A stretch of 64,000 bases of DNA from Amycolatopsis balhimycina FH 1894. Its GTDB lineage: Bacteria; Actinomycetota; Actinomycetes; Mycobacteriales; Pseudonocardiaceae. The translations under genes were made by a program, and so were the position numbers. The notes under the pieces were generated by a model. That model was given only the letters and a program-made list of their open reading frames with translations. It was not told the DNA's origin and ran no database searches. The first letter of the stretch is position 1. Every line of letters starts with the position of its first letter. Positions 44,796 through 54,339 of this stretch are shown here, one piece after another. Location of the stretch: the NCBI RefSeq assembly GCF_000384295.1, contig NZ_KB913037.1, positions 3,334,649 through 3,398,648 on the forward strand. The letters are read 5' to 3'.

Positions 44796-47322
44796 GGCGG
44801 GCTCCTTCCTTGTCGAAGAGCACGGATTCGGTCACGGTCACCGGCACCACCTGGTCGCCGACCGGCACGTAGAGCGTCTCGCCGATCCGCTCGCGCCCGG
44901 ACCGCACGAGAGCCAGCGCGAAGGTGCGGCCGAGGGCGGCGCTGTCGTAGCTGGAAGTGACGTGGCCGAGCATCCGCACCGGCGGTTCGGGCACGGCTTC
45001 CGATTCGATGAGCTGCGCGCCCTCCGGCAGCAGCACCGACGGATCGAGCGGCAGCAGGCCGACGAGTTGCTTGCGGTCCGGCCGGTTGTTTTCGGCGCGG
45101 GCGAACGAGCGTTTGCCGATGAAGTCGGCCTTCTTCTTCGACACCGCCCAGGACAGGCCGAGGTCCTGCGGGGTGACCGTGCCGTCGGTGTCCTGGCCGA
45201 TGATCGGGTAGCCCTTCTCGGCGCGCAGGACGTGCATGGTCTCGGTGCCGTACGGCGTGACTCCTTCGTCCACTATGGACTGCCAGAGCGCGATCCCGTG
45301 CCACGAAGGAACGTTGATCTCGTACGCCAGTTCGCCGGAAAAGCTGATCCGGCAGACCCGCGCGGCGATTCCGGCGACCTCGGCGTCCTGCCAGGTCATG
45401 AATCCGAAGGCATCGTTCGAGACGTCCAGGTCCGGCGCCAAGCGGCCCAATACCTCTCTGGAGCGCGGTCCGACCAGCGGGATCGTGGTCCAGTGCTCGG
45501 TGACCGACGTCGCGAAGACGTCGAGGTGCGGCCACTCCGTCTGCAGCCACTCCTCCATCCACTCGAGGATCTTCGCCGCGTTGCCGGTCGTCGTGGTGAC
45601 CAGGAACCGGTCCTCGGCGACGCGGATGACCGTGCCGTCGTCGATCACCATGCCGTCGACACCGCACATCACGCCGTAGCGGATGCGACCGACCTTCAGG
45701 GTGCTCATCAGGTTCGTGTAGAGCATGTCGAGGAACCAACCGGCGTCCGGGCCCTGGACGTCGATCTTGCCGAGCGTGGATCCGTCCATCAGCGCGACGT
45801 CGTTGCGCGCGGCGCGGCACTCGCGCCGGACGGCGTCGTGCATCGACTCGCCGGGCCGCGGGTAGTACCACGGCCGCTTCCACTGGCCGACGTTTTCGAA
45901 CTCGGCGCCGTGCTCGACGTGCCACGGGTGGATCGTCGTGACGCGCACGGGATCGTGCAGCTCACCGCGGTTCCGCCCGGCCAGCGCGGCGAACGACACC
46001 GGCGTGTACGGCGGCCGGAACGTCGTCGGGCGCTGGGTCGACAAGTCGACACCGAGGGCTTCGGCGGTGATGCCCGCGGCGAGCATGCCGGACGTCTTGC
46101 CCTGGTCGTGCGCGGTGCCGATGGTCGTGTAGCGCTTGATGTGCTCCAGCGAGCGCAGCCCGGCGCCGGTCGCGCGCAGGACGTCCGACACGGTCGCGTC
46201 CCGCTGCTGGTCGACGAACCGGGTGTCCACTTCGGACTCCGGCGCGGGCACCTGCCAGAGCACCTTGGTCTCGGGCAGCCCTTCCCCCGCGGCCGCGCCG
46301 ACGACGGTCACGTTCGGCAGGTCCCCGGCCGGGACGTACGCCCCCAGCCCGGCGTCGTAGCGGAGGGTGCCGCGGGCCTGGCTGTAGAGGTGCACGGCCG
46401 GGTTCCAGCCGCCGGACACGAGCAGCAGGTCGCATTCGACCCGCTCCCCCCGCAGCTCGCCCAGTTTCGCCACGTGGGCGGCCGTGACGTGGGAGCCGCC
46501 ATCGGTGCCGATGACTCCGTATCCCTCACGGGCATCGACGATCCGCACGATCTCGGCCCCGGCTTCCGCCAGGTCGGAGGCGGCGTCGTACGCGCTGTCG
46601 TTGGTGGTGAACACGACCACGCGCTGCCCGGCCAAGACGCCGTAGCGGTTCAAGTACGTGCGGGCGGCCGAGGCGAGCATGATGCCCGGACGGTCGTTGT
46701 CCGGGAAGACGATCGGCCGCTCGTGGGCGCCGGTGGCGATGACGATCCGCTTCGCCCGGATCCGCCAGACGCGCTGCCGCGAAATGCGCTCGGGGACCGC
46801 GGGTTCGCCTCGGCGCTCGAGGGCAAGCACGAAACCGTCGTCGTAGATGCCGAACGCCGTGGTGCGCGACAGGAACCGGACACCGGGCGGGGCTTCGCCG
46901 TCGGGCTGGTCATCGACGAGCAGCACCCGTCCTTCCGCTTCGGCGGCGGCCGCGCGACCGGCGGCCCCGGCACCGACGACCAGGACGTCGCAGTGGACGT
47001 GCTTGGCGTCGTACCGCGCCGGGTCGGGCTCGGCGGCCAGCCGGCCTTGACCGCGCAGGCCACGGGCGACCAGACCGTCGTACAGCTCGACCGTCGTCGC
47101 GGACAGCATCGGCTCCGGGAACGGCGCTTCGATCTGAACCAGCGCGTTCGAGTCCTCGACTCCGGCGCCGGCGATGCCGCGCGGCCGGCCGTACTTGATG
47201 CTGGTCGCGACCCGGTGGATGCCGTTGGCCAGCAACGCGGAAGCCAGGGTGTCGCCGAGGAAACCGGTCAGCTCGCGGCCGTCGAAGGTGAACTTGAGCG
47301 GGACACCGGACAGCCGGGTCAT
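44785..47322 (-). CDS. soxA: sarcosine oxidase alpha subunit, compact form
   Basis: The product has 845 residues, versus about 965 usually. The N-terminal 2Fe-2S-ferredoxin-like fold is VPLKFTFDGRELTGFLGDTLASALLANG. The dinucleotide site is CDVLVVGAGAAGRAAAAEA, followed by VIATGAHERPIVFPDNDRPG. Residues about 480-845 are the GcvT-like folate domain (FSGELAYEINVPSWHG, VLRAEKGYPIIGQDTDGTV). Segments after the first Rossmann strand and around residues 230-290 look shorter than usual. It works with SoxB, SoxD and SoxG on sarcosine. ATG 47322 overlaps the soxD stop. Confidence 0.93.
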   Translation of the reverse strand: MTRLSGVPLKFTFDGRELTGFLGDTLASALLANGIHRVATSIKYGRPRGIAGAGVEDSNALVQIEAPFPEPMLSATTVELYDGLVARGLRGQGRLAAEPDPARYDAKHVHCDVLVVGAGAAGRAAAAEAEGRVLLVDDQPDGEAPPGVRFLSRTTAFGIYDDGFVLALERRGEPAVPERISRQRVWRIRAKRIVIATGAHERPIVFPDNDRPGIMLASAARTYLNRYGVLAGQRVVVFTTNDSAYDAASDLAEAGAEIVRIVDAREGYGVIGTDGGSHVTAAHVAKLGELRGERVECDLLLVSGGWNPAVHLYSQARGTLRYDAGLGAYVPAGDLPNVTVVGAAAGEGLPETKVLWQVPAPESEVDTRFVDQQRDATVSDVLRATGAGLRSLEHIKRYTTIGTAHDQGKTSGMLAAGITAEALGVDLSTQRPTTFRPPYTPVSFAALAGRNRGELHDPVRVTTIHPWHVEHGAEFENVGQWKRPWYYPRPGESMHDAVRRECRAARNDVALMDGSTLGKIDVQGPDAGWFLDMLYTNLMSTLKVGRIRYGVMCGVDGMVIDDGTVIRVAEDRFLVTTTTGNAAKILEWMEEWLQTEWPHLDVFATSVTEHWTTIPLVGPRSREVLGRLAPDLDVSNDAFGFMTWQDAEVAGIAARVCRISFSGELAYEINVPSWHGIALWQSIVDEGVTPYGTETMHVLRAEKGYPIIGQDTDGTVTPQDLGLSWAVSKKKADFIGKRSFARAENNRPDRKQLVGLLPLDPSVLLPEGAQLIESEAVPEPPVRMLGHVTSSYDSAALGRTFALALVRSGRERIGETLYVPVGDQVVPVTVTESVLFDKEGARRDG

Positions 47323-47597
47323 GAGATCACCGGCCGGGGTTCGTCGAGGCGGTAGACCGCCAGGAGGTCGTGGGTACGGGTGTCGCGGACGGCGTTGAAC
47401 CACCGCCGGCAGCCCGCGGAGTGGCTCCAGCGCTCGGCGAACGGCCCGCTCGGGTTCTCGCGGAAGAAGACGAACTTCGCCCACTCCTCGTCCGACATCG
47501 CCGACGGGTCCGACGGGTAGCCGACGTGCGCCTGGCCGCCGTAGTGGAACTCGGCTTCCTCGCGTGGCCCGCACCAGGGGCAGGGAATCAGTTGCAT
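47319..47597 (-). CDS. soxD: sarcosine oxidase delta subunit
   Basis: The product has 92 residues. MQLIPCPWCGPREEAEFHYGGQAH gives the Cys-x-x-Cys and His ligands of the structural zinc, with a further Cys in HSAGCRRWFNAVRDT. The motif FVFFRENPSGPFAERWSH is diagnostic. It is the small zinc-binding subunit of heterotetrameric sarcosine oxidase. It lies 10 bp after soxB and overlaps soxA by 4 bp. Confidence 0.95.
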   Translation of the reverse strand: MQLIPCPWCGPREEAEFHYGGQAHVGYPSDPSAMSDEEWAKFVFFRENPSGPFAERWSHSAGCRRWFNAVRDTRTHDLLAVYRLDEPRPVIS

Positions 47598-47607
47598 GTG
47601 GACACTC

Positions 47608-48819
47608 CTAGTGCGCGACGGCGGCGGCGCCGTGCTCGTCGACGAGGGCACCGGTGGTGAACCGGTCGAGGGCGAAGGGCTCGGCGTACTCGTGGGGCTT
47701 TCCGCGGGCGATGGTCGCCGCGAAGACGTCACCGACACCGGGCGTGGCCTTGAAACCGCCGGTGCCCCAGCCGCAGTTGAGGAACAGGTTCTCGACCGGC
47801 GTGAGCCCGATGATCGGCGACGCGTCCGGGCTGACGTCGACGATCCCCGCCCACGTCCGCAGCAGGTGCGCCCGCGCGAACACCGGGAACAGCTCCAGCG
47901 CGGCCGCCATCTGCTGCTCGATGATGTGGAACGAGCCGCGCTGCCCGTAGCCGTTGTAGCTGTCGATGCCCGCGCCCATCACGAGTTCGCCCTTGTGCGC
48001 CTGGGAAACGTAGACGTGCACGGCGTTCGACATGACGACCGTCGGGTGGATCGGCTCCAGCAGCTCGGACACCAGGGCCTGCAAGGGATGCGACACGAGC
48101 GGCAGGTCCAGGCCCACCATGCGGGCCAGCACCGACGAGTGCCCGGCGGCGCACAGCGCGACCTTCCCCGCGGCGATCCGGCCCCGCGACGTCTCGACGG
48201 CGGTGACCCGGCCGTCCACTGTGGAGATTCCGGTGACCTCGCAGTTCTGGATGAGGTCGACGCCCAGTTCGTGCGCGGCGCGGGCGAAACCCCAGGCCAC
48301 GTAATCGTGCTTCGCGATGCCCGCGCGCGGCTGGTAGGTCGCGCCGAGCACCGGGTAGCGGACGTCCGGGGAGGTGTTGACGATCGGGCAGATCTCCTTG
48401 ACGCCGTCGGCGTCCACCCACTCGGCGTCGATGCCGTTGAGCTTGTTGGCCTCGACGCGGCGGACGCTGTCGCGCACGTCCTGCAGGCTGTGCGCGAGGT
48501 TCAGCACGCCGCGCTGGCTGAACAGGATCGGGTAGCCGAGGTCCTCTTCGAGGCCTTCCCACAGCTTGAGGGAGTGCTCGTAGATGCCGGAGCTCTCGTC
48601 CCAGAGGTAGTTGGAGCGGATGATCGTGGTGTTGCGGGCCATGTTGCCGCCCGCGAGCCAGCCCTTCTCCAGCACGGCGACGTTCGTGATGCCCTGTTTG
48701 GCCAGGTAGTACGCGGTGGCCAGGCCGTGCCCGCCGCCACCGACCACGATCACGTCGTAGGCCTTCTTCGGCTCGGGGTTGTCCCAGAGGAAGTCCGGGT
48801 GCTCCGGCAGGTCGGTCAT
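47608..48819 (-). CDS. soxB: sarcosine oxidase beta subunit
   Basis: The product has 403 residues, the usual length. The FAD fold is [44 protein letters not shown] and [19 protein letters not shown] are typical SoxB segments, and [12 protein letters not shown] closes the FAD site. This subunit holds the flavins and oxidises sarcosine. The start overlaps the glyA stop (ATGA), so translation is coupled. Confidence 0.95.
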   Translation of the reverse strand: MTDLPEHPDFLWDNPEPKKAYDVIVVGGGGHGLATAYYLAKQGITNVAVLEKGWLAGGNMARNTTIIRSNYLWDESSGIYEHSLKLWEGLEEDLGYPILFSQRGVLNLAHSLQDVRDSVRRVEANKLNGIDAEWVDADGVKEICPIVNTSPDVRYPVLGATYQPRAGIAKHDYVAWGFARAAHELGVDLIQNCEVTGISTVDGRVTAVETSRGRIAAGKVALCAAGHSSVLARMVGLDLPLVSHPLQALVSELLEPIHPTVVMSNAVHVYVSQAHKGELVMGAGIDSYNGYGQRGSFHIIEQQMAAALELFPVFARAHLLRTWAGIVDVSPDASPIIGLTPVENLFLNCGWGTGGFKATPGVGDVFAATIARGKPHEYAEPFALDRFTTGALVDEHGAAAVAH

Positions 48820-50090
48820 CGGGCCTCTCCCAGAAGCGGGTACAGCGGGAACGCTTCGGCCAGCGCGGTGACGCGGGCCCGCAGCTTCCCGGCGTCGAAG
48901 CCGGGTTTCAACGCCTCGGCGATGACGTCGGCGGCTTCGCGGAACTCGGCGTCGCCGAACCCGCGCGTGGCCAGCGCCGGGGTGCCGATCCGCAGGCCGG
49001 ACGTCACCATCGGCGGCCGCGGGTCGAACGGCACGGCGTTGCGGTTGACGGTGATGCCGGCCTCGTGGAGGCGGTCCTCGGCCTGCTTGCCGTCCAGCTC
49101 GGAGTGGCGCAGGTCGACGAGCACCAGGTGGACGTCGGTGCCGCCGGTCAGCACATCGATCCCGCCGTCCATGAGCCGCTCGGCGATGATCTTCGCGCCC
49201 CGGAGCGTCCGCTGCTGGCGTTCGGCGAACTCGGGCTCGCCGGCCATCTTGAAGGCGACCGCCTTGGCCGCGATGACGTGTTCGAGGGGGCCGCCCTGCT
49301 GGCCGGGGAACACCGCGGAGTTGACCTTCTTGGCCAGGGCCGCGTCGTTCGTCAGGACCACGCCGCCGCGCGGGCCACCGAGGGTCTTGTGCGTGGTGGT
49401 CGTCGTGACGTGCGCGTGCGGCACCGGCGACGGGTGCAGCCCCGTGGCGACCAGCCCGGCGAAGTGCGCCATGTCGACCATCAGGTACGCGCCGGCCTCG
49501 TCGGCGATCTCCCGGAACCGGGCGAAGTCGAGCTGACGCGGGTAGGCCGACCAGCCGGCGATGACCAGCTTCGGCCGGTGCTCCTTCGCCAGCCGTTCGA
49601 CCTCGGCCAGGTCGACGCGATAGTCCTTTTCGGACACTTCGTACGCGGCGACGTCGTAGAGCAGGCCGGAGAAGTTGATCCGCATGCCGTGCGTGAGGTG
49701 GCCGCCGTGGGCCAGCGACAGGCCGAGGATCTTGTCGCCGGGCTTGATGAGCGCGGCCATCGCGGCGGCGTTGGCCTGCGCGCCCGAGTGCGGCTGGACG
49801 TTGGCGAACTCCGCGCCGAACAGCGCCTTGACGCGGTCGATCGCGAGCTGTTCGAGCACGTCGACGTGCTCGCAGCCGCCGTAGTACCGACGTCCGGGAT
49901 AGCCCTCGGCGTACTTGTTGGTGAGCACCGAGCCCTGGGCTTGGAGCACACTCAGCGGGGCGAAGTTCTCGGAGGCGATCATCTCCAGCGTCGACTGCTG
50001 CCGGTGCAGCTCGGCGCCGATCGCCTCGGCCACCGCGGGGTCGTAGTCGGCCAGGGACCGGTTGAGCACTGGATCGATCATCGCGGTCAT
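48816..50090 (-). CDS. glyA: serine hydroxymethyltransferase
   Basis: The product has 424 residues. [35 protein letters not shown] is the SHMT signature, the PLP lysine is K235 in [14 protein letters not shown], and [11 protein letters not shown] carries the cofactor Asp and His. It converts glycine and 5,10-methylene-tetrahydrofolate to serine. As first gene of the sox operon it would use both products of sarcosine oxidation, so it is probably a catabolic second copy. It is divergent from a GntR regulator, with TGATATATCA between them. Confidence 0.96.
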   Translation of the reverse strand: MTAMIDPVLNRSLADYDPAVAEAIGAELHRQQSTLEMIASENFAPLSVLQAQGSVLTNKYAEGYPGRRYYGGCEHVDVLEQLAIDRVKALFGAEFANVQPHSGAQANAAAMAALIKPGDKILGLSLAHGGHLTHGMRINFSGLLYDVAAYEVSEKDYRVDLAEVERLAKEHRPKLVIAGWSAYPRQLDFARFREIADEAGAYLMVDMAHFAGLVATGLHPSPVPHAHVTTTTTHKTLGGPRGGVVLTNDAALAKKVNSAVFPGQQGGPLEHVIAAKAVAFKMAGEPEFAERQQRTLRGAKIIAERLMDGGIDVLTGGTDVHLVLVDLRHSELDGKQAEDRLHEAGITVNRNAVPFDPRPPMVTSGLRIGTPALATRGFGDAEFREAADVIAEALKPGFDAGKLRARVTALAEAFPLYPLLGEAR

Positions 50091-50112
50091 CGCGAAACCT
50101 TCCGTGGTCGAC

Positions 50113-50141
50113 TTCTGATATATCAATCGTCGATGTAGGCT
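50113..50141. promoter_or_regulatory. palindromic operator and leaderless gntR promoter
   Basis: TGATATATCA (50116-50125) is a perfect palindrome of the kind bound by FCD-type GntR dimers. Rightward, TTCTGA (50113-50118) and TAGGCT (50136-50141) are 17 bp apart, with GTG 50149 7 nt further. The palindrome lies 26 bp before the glyA ATG, where it would block both promoters. Confidence 0.6.
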
Positions 50142-50148
50142 AAGCGGC

Positions 50149-50796
50149 GTGCACCCACAGGTCAATCCCCCATCCCTGGCGGAACAGGCATATCTCTTCG
50201 TCCGCGACCGCCTGGTCATGCTCGACATTCCGCCGGGCTCCCCCATCAACGAGGAGGAGCTCGGCACCACGCTCGGCATGGGCCGGACGCCGATCCGCGA
50301 GGCGCTGAAACGCCTGGAGTCCGAGCGCCTGGTCGTCGCGTATCCGCGGCGCGGCACGTTCGCCACCGACGTCAACATCTCCGACCTCGCGCACATCTCC
50401 GAGGTGCGGCGCACGCTGGAGCCGATGGCGACGGCCGCCGCGGCCGGACGCGCGACCGCGGCCGACCGGGCGGCGCTCACCGAGCTGCGCGCGCAGCTCG
50501 ACACCGGCGACCCGAGCGAGGACAACGCCGAGCTGCTGCGCACCGACCTCGCCCTGCACCGGGCGATCTACCGGTGCGTGCACAACCCGTTCCTCGAGGA
50601 CACGCTGATCCGGTACGACAACCTCGCGACCCGGATCTGGTGCGTGTTCGTGCCCCGGCTGTCCGGGATGGCCGGCCACGTCGACGAGCACGTCCCGCTC
50701 CTCACCGCGATCATCGAGGGCGACGCCGAGAAGGCCGCCGCCCTCACGCTCGAGCACGTCACCGGCTTCGAGACCGCCATCCGGGCGTTGATCTAG
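50149..50796 (+). CDS. GntR-family (FCD domain) transcriptional regulator
   Basis: The product has 215 residues from GTG 50149. Residues 8-72 are the winged helix ([39 protein letters not shown]). Residues 85-210 are a helical FCD ligand domain with metal-site residues in [19 protein letters not shown] and [15 protein letters not shown]. It is divergent from glyA and so is the likely repressor of the glyA-sox-purU-dmg operon, responding to sarcosine, dimethylglycine or betaine. Its end overlaps the converging Rieske gene by 4 bp. Confidence 0.9.
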   Translation: MHPQVNPPSLAEQAYLFVRDRLVMLDIPPGSPINEEELGTTLGMGRTPIREALKRLESERLVVAYPRRGTFATDVNISDLAHISEVRRTLEPMATAAAAGRATAADRAALTELRAQLDTGDPSEDNAELLRTDLALHRAIYRCVHNPFLEDTLIRYDNLATRIWCVFVPRLSGMAGHVDEHVPLLTAIIEGDAEKAAALTLEHVTGFETAIRALI

Positions 50797-51914
50797 ACCG
50801 CCAGCCTGGTTTTCACCCAGTCGTGGAACGCGGCGATGTGGTGCTCGCTGGGCACGAGGACCCCGCCGTTGACGTACGAGCGGGAGTCCATCGCCAGCTG
50901 GCAGCGCTCGCAGGCCTCGAAGTCCTGCAGGTTGACGCGGTGGAACAGCTCGACCGACCGCGTCAGGTCCGTGCCGGATTCGACGACTTCGGGCAGGTAG
51001 AGCCAGTCGCAGCGGACCAGTGTCCGATCCGGGGCCAGCGGGAACATCCGGTGGAGGATGACGTGGTCCGGGACGAGGTTGACGAAGACGCCCGGCTTGA
51101 TCGTGATGGCGTAGTACTTGCGGTCCTGGGCTTCGGTGACACCGGGCAGGCGGTCGACCCCCTCGGAGCCGTCGACGGTGAAGCCCTTGACGTCGCCGCC
51201 GAACTCGGCGCCGTGGCCGACGTAGTACTGCGCGGCGTAACCGTCGGCGAACTCCGGGAGCACCTCGGTGAGCTCCGGGTGGATCGTCGCGCAGTGGTAG
51301 CACTCCATGAAGTTCTCGATGATCTGCTTCCAGTTCGCCTTCACGTCGTACTCGATGCGCTTGCCCAGGGCGAGGCCGTCGATGCCGTAGGCGTCGATCT
51401 CGGCCGGGCCGCCGAGCCGTTCGGTGACAGCGCCGATCACGGTGTCTTCGAACGACGGCGGCTCGTCGGCCAGGCACACCCAGGCGTAGCCGAGCCACTC
51501 GCGCAGGTGGAGCTTCGTCAGGCCGAACTCGGTGCGGTCGACGTCCGGCATCCCGGTGAGGTTGGGCGCGGCGATGAGCTTGCCGTCGAGGCCGTACGTC
51601 CAGGCGTGGTACGGGCACTGGAAGGCGCGCTTGACGGTACCGGTTTCGGACGTGCAGAGCCGGGCGCCGCGGTGGCGGCAGACGTTGAGGAAGGCGTTGA
51701 GCCGCCCGTCCCGGCCCCGCGCGACGAGGACACTCTCCTTGCCGATCTGCACGGTCTCGAACGCCCCGGGCGCCGGCAGGTCGGCGCTGCGCACGGCGCA
51801 GAACCAGTCGGCCTCGAAGATCTTCGCCTGCTCCAGCGCGAAGACCGCCGGATCGGTGTAGGCGGAGCCGGGCAGCGTGGCGAGCAGGCTCGGCGGCAGA
51901 TCGGTTGTGGTCAC
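50793..51914 (-). CDS. gbcA: Rieske oxygenase alpha subunit, probable glycine betaine monooxygenase
   Basis: The product has 373 residues from GTG 51914. The Rieske ligands are C79-x-H81 and C100-x-x-H103 (NVCRHRGARLC, FQCPYHAWTYG). The mononuclear iron ligands are H207 and H212 in ENFMECYHCATIHPEL. The bridging residue is Glu204, as in carnitine CntA and related quaternary-amine oxygenases, rather than the Asp of aromatic dioxygenases. With choline, dimethylglycine and sarcosine genes around it, removal of one methyl from glycine betaine (giving formaldehyde and dimethylglycine) is the likely reaction. Reductase partners are probably at 57800-59250. It is named by context, and stachydrine or carnitine remain possible. 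Confidence 0.82.
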   Translation of the reverse strand: MTTTDLPPSLLATLPGSAYTDPAVFALEQAKIFEADWFCAVRSADLPAPGAFETVQIGKESVLVARGRDGRLNAFLNVCRHRGARLCTSETGTVKRAFQCPYHAWTYGLDGKLIAAPNLTGMPDVDRTEFGLTKLHLREWLGYAWVCLADEPPSFEDTVIGAVTERLGGPAEIDAYGIDGLALGKRIEYDVKANWKQIIENFMECYHCATIHPELTEVLPEFADGYAAQYYVGHGAEFGGDVKGFTVDGSEGVDRLPGVTEAQDRKYYAITIKPGVFVNLVPDHVILHRMFPLAPDRTLVRCDWLYLPEVVESGTDLTRSVELFHRVNLQDFEACERCQLAMDSRSYVNGGVLVPSEHHIAAFHDWVKTRLAV

Positions 51915-52058
51915 CGGCGTGGTCCTCTCCGCGGATCAGGACGGGAGCAGTTGCGCAGAACGCGTCAAGTTGCACACTCCGGAACAGAGTGACTCCCACC
52001 CCGCAGCGATGTCAACCCACCTTTTTCACCGCCCCCAGGCGTTTCACCCACACGGCGT

Positions 52059-52165
52059 GACCGAACCCGTAACTCGCGTGATCAGCAACCGCACTCGCGT
52101 GATTGGGGCCGTAACTCGCGAGTTACGGCCCCAATCACGCGAGATCCGTGCTCAATCACGCGAGT
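52059..52165. repeat. palindromic repeat with a 50-bp perfect dyad
   Basis: Positions 52094-52143 form a perfect 25+25 palindrome centred on GTAACTCG/CGAGTTAC. Flanking half-units (ACTCGCGTGATCAG, CTCAATCACGCGAG) extend it. It is the same family as 9170-9364. Its right end encodes the last residues NSRD and the stop of the TetR gene. The rest of the 51915-52151 gap holds only the Rieske gene's ribosome site. Confidence 0.85.
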
Positions 52166-52745
52166 TCGGAGTTTCGGGACCGTCGATGGCTCGGCGGAAG
52201 AGGGTTTCTATCTCGTCGCGGGTGGGGCGGGGGTCGGCCAGGGCCGCCTGCATCAGGAGGCCGCAGAACAGGCCCGCCAGGAGACGGCCGGTCAGGGGGT
52301 CGGTGCGGGAGCCGAAGAACGCGATGAGCGCGTCGTCCCAGGCCGCGCTCGCCTTGCGGAGCGCCGGGCGGTGCAGGGCCGCGACGTACAGGTCGTACTC
52401 GACGACCGTGTCCCGGTACTGCTCGTTGATGTAGCCCATCACCAGGTCGGCGAGCGCCGCGGCGAAATCGGCGTCGGACGGGAGGGCGGACTCCCACTCC
52501 TTCAGCGCGTGGACGTTCTTCTCGGCCGCCTCGTGCAGGGCGACTTCCAGGAGGTCGTCCAGCGTCGCGAAGTGGTACGTCGTCGAGCCCAGCGGCACCC
52601 CCGCCGCCGCCGCGACGGCCCGGTGGGTGACCCCGTCGATGCCCCGCTGGGCGACGACCTCGATCGCCGCCTTGGCGATCCGCGCACGCCGTTCCGGGTC
52701 GTTCGGGCCGCGGCGCCGGGCCGCGGCAGGTTCACTGTTCGACAT
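52152..52745 (-). CDS. TetR-family regulator (BetI-like position)
   Basis: The product has 197 residues. The HTH is in RARIAKAAIEVVAQRGIDGVTHRAVAAAAGVPLGSTTYHFATLDDLLE. The rest is a helical ligand domain. It is divergent from betB, the usual place of BetI, and probably represses the betB-permease-betA genes until choline is present. Its last four codons and stop fall in a dispersed palindrome. An upstream in-frame ATG (52805) would add 20 residues without a ribosome site. Confidence 0.88.
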   Translation of the reverse strand: MSNSEPAAARRRGPNDPERRARIAKAAIEVVAQRGIDGVTHRAVAAAAGVPLGSTTYHFATLDDLLEVALHEAAEKNVHALKEWESALPSDADFAAALADLVMGYINEQYRDTVVEYDLYVAALHRPALRKASAAWDDALIAFFGSRTDPLTGRLLAGLFCGLLMQAALADPRPTRDEIETLFRRAIDGPETPNSRD

Positions 52746-52771
52746 CGGTGTCGAGCCCCCTTGTGGACATC

Positions 52772-52797
52772 TGTACACGCTTCGCGTACAAATGTAC
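52772..52797. promoter_or_regulatory. possible TetR operator between tetR and betB
   Basis: TGTACACGC (52772-52780), CGCGTACA (52783-52790) and GTACAAATGTAC (52786-52797) form overlapping dyads built on GTACA/TGTAC half-sites. They lie 26-52 bp before the tetR ATG and 46-72 bp before the betB GTG. Binding of the TetR protein here is inferred from position. Confidence 0.5.
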
Positions 52798-52843
52798 GCA
52801 CTCAACGCGCCGAGCAGCCACTACCGATCCGGGAAGGGCTCCC

Positions 52844-54310
52844 GTGAAGGACCTCCACATCGACGGAATCTGGGCCGACGCGTCCGGAGGAACCAGCTCC
52901 GACGTGCTGAACCCCGCCACCGGCCAGGTCATCGAGACCGTCGCCGAAGCGGGTCGCGAGGAGGTCGACGCCGCCGCACACGCCGCCCGCCGGGCCTTCG
53001 ACGAGGGCCCGTGGCGCCGCACCACCGCCGGTGAACGCGGCGCCCTGCTCCGCAAGGTGGCCGACCTCCTGGTCCGCGACCGCGAGGAACTCGCCAGTAT
53101 CGAAAGCCTCGACACCGGCAAGACGCTGGGTGAAGGCCGCATCGACATCGACGACGTCACGAACGTCTTCCGCTACTACGCCGACCTCGCCGACAAGGAC
53201 GCCGGACGCCTGGTCGACGCGGGCAGCGCGACCGTCGTCAGCCGGATCGTGCACGAACCGGTCGGCGTCTGCGCCCTGATCGCGCCGTGGAACTACCCGC
53301 TGCTCCAGATGTCGTGGAAGGTCGCGCCCGCCCTCGCCGCGGGCAACACCGTCGTGCTCAAGCCGAGCGAGGTCACCCCGTTGACCACGATCAAGCTGGT
53401 CGCCCTCCTCGAGGAGGCCGGCGCGCCGCCCGGCGTCGTCAACCTGCTGCTCGGCGACGGCCGCGTCGGCGCGGCGATGGTCGAACACCCGGCCGTCGAC
53501 CTGGTCTCCTTCACCGGCGGCTACGCGACCGGCGAGAAGATCATGACCGCCGCCGCCCAGGGGGTGCGCCGCGTCGCCCTCGAGCTCGGCGGCAAGAACC
53601 CGAACGTGGTGTTCGCCGACGCCGACTACGAAACCGCGCTCGACTACGCCCTGATGGCGGCGTTCGTCCATTCCGGACAGGTCTGTTCGGCGGGCGCGCG
53701 GCTGATCGTCCAAGATGGAATCCATGACCGGTTCGTCGCGGACCTCGCCGCGCGCGCCGACCGGATCCGGGTCGGCGACCCGCTCGAGCCTGCCACCGAA
53801 ACGGGCTCCCTCGTTTCGGCACAGCACCGCGCCAAGGTCGAGGGCTACATCCAGGGCGCCATCGAAGCGGGCGCAACCCTCCGAGCGGGTGGCAAACGAC
53901 CCGAGGGACCACAGTACAAAAACGGTTTCTTCCTGCGCCCCACCGTGTTTTCCGAGTGCACCCGGGACATGGCGATCGTCCGGGAAGAGGTCTTCGGCCC
54001 GGTCGTCACCGTGGAACGCTTCAGCGAAGAGGCCGACGCGATCGCGCTGGCCAACGACACCGAGTACGGGCTCGCCGGAGCTGTGTGGACGTCGGACGCG
54101 TCCCGCGCCCAGCGGGTCGCCGGGGCTCTGCGCCACGGCACCGTGTGGATCAACGACTACCACCCCTACCTGCCGCAGGCGGAGTGGGGTGGTTTCGGAA
54201 AGTCGGGCATCGGCCGCGAACTCGGGCCGTCCGGGCTGGCCGAGTACCAGGAGAGCAAGCACATCTACCAGAACATCGATCCCGTTCCGCAGCACTGGTT
54301 CAAGGGCTGA
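52844..54310 (+). CDS. betB: betaine-aldehyde dehydrogenase
   Basis: The product has 488 residues, the BetB length. GTG 52844 has GGGAAGGG upstream. The NAD site is APWNYPLLQMSWKVAPALAAGNTVVLKPSE. The general base Glu is in RRVALELGGKNPNVVFADAD, and the catalytic Cys in FVHSGQVCSAGARLIV. WINDYHPYLPQAEWGGFGKSGIGRELG near the end is typical of betaine-aldehyde enzymes. It oxidises betaine aldehyde to glycine betaine with NAD. Gene order betB-permease-betA with a divergent TetR supports the assignment. Confidence 0.93.
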   Translation: MKDLHIDGIWADASGGTSSDVLNPATGQVIETVAEAGREEVDAAAHAARRAFDEGPWRRTTAGERGALLRKVADLLVRDREELASIESLDTGKTLGEGRIDIDDVTNVFRYYADLADKDAGRLVDAGSATVVSRIVHEPVGVCALIAPWNYPLLQMSWKVAPALAAGNTVVLKPSEVTPLTTIKLVALLEEAGAPPGVVNLLLGDGRVGAAMVEHPAVDLVSFTGGYATGEKIMTAAAQGVRRVALELGGKNPNVVFADADYETALDYALMAAFVHSGQVCSAGARLIVQDGIHDRFVADLAARADRIRVGDPLEPATETGSLVSAQHRAKVEGYIQGAIEAGATLRAGGKRPEGPQYKNGFFLRPTVFSECTRDMAIVREEVFGPVVTVERFSEEADAIALANDTEYGLAGAVWTSDASRAQRVAGALRHGTVWINDYHPYLPQAEWGGFGKSGIGRELGPSGLAEYQESKHIYQNIDPVPQHWFKG

Positions 54311-54339
54311 TCCCACCCCCACCACGTAAGGACGCTGCC

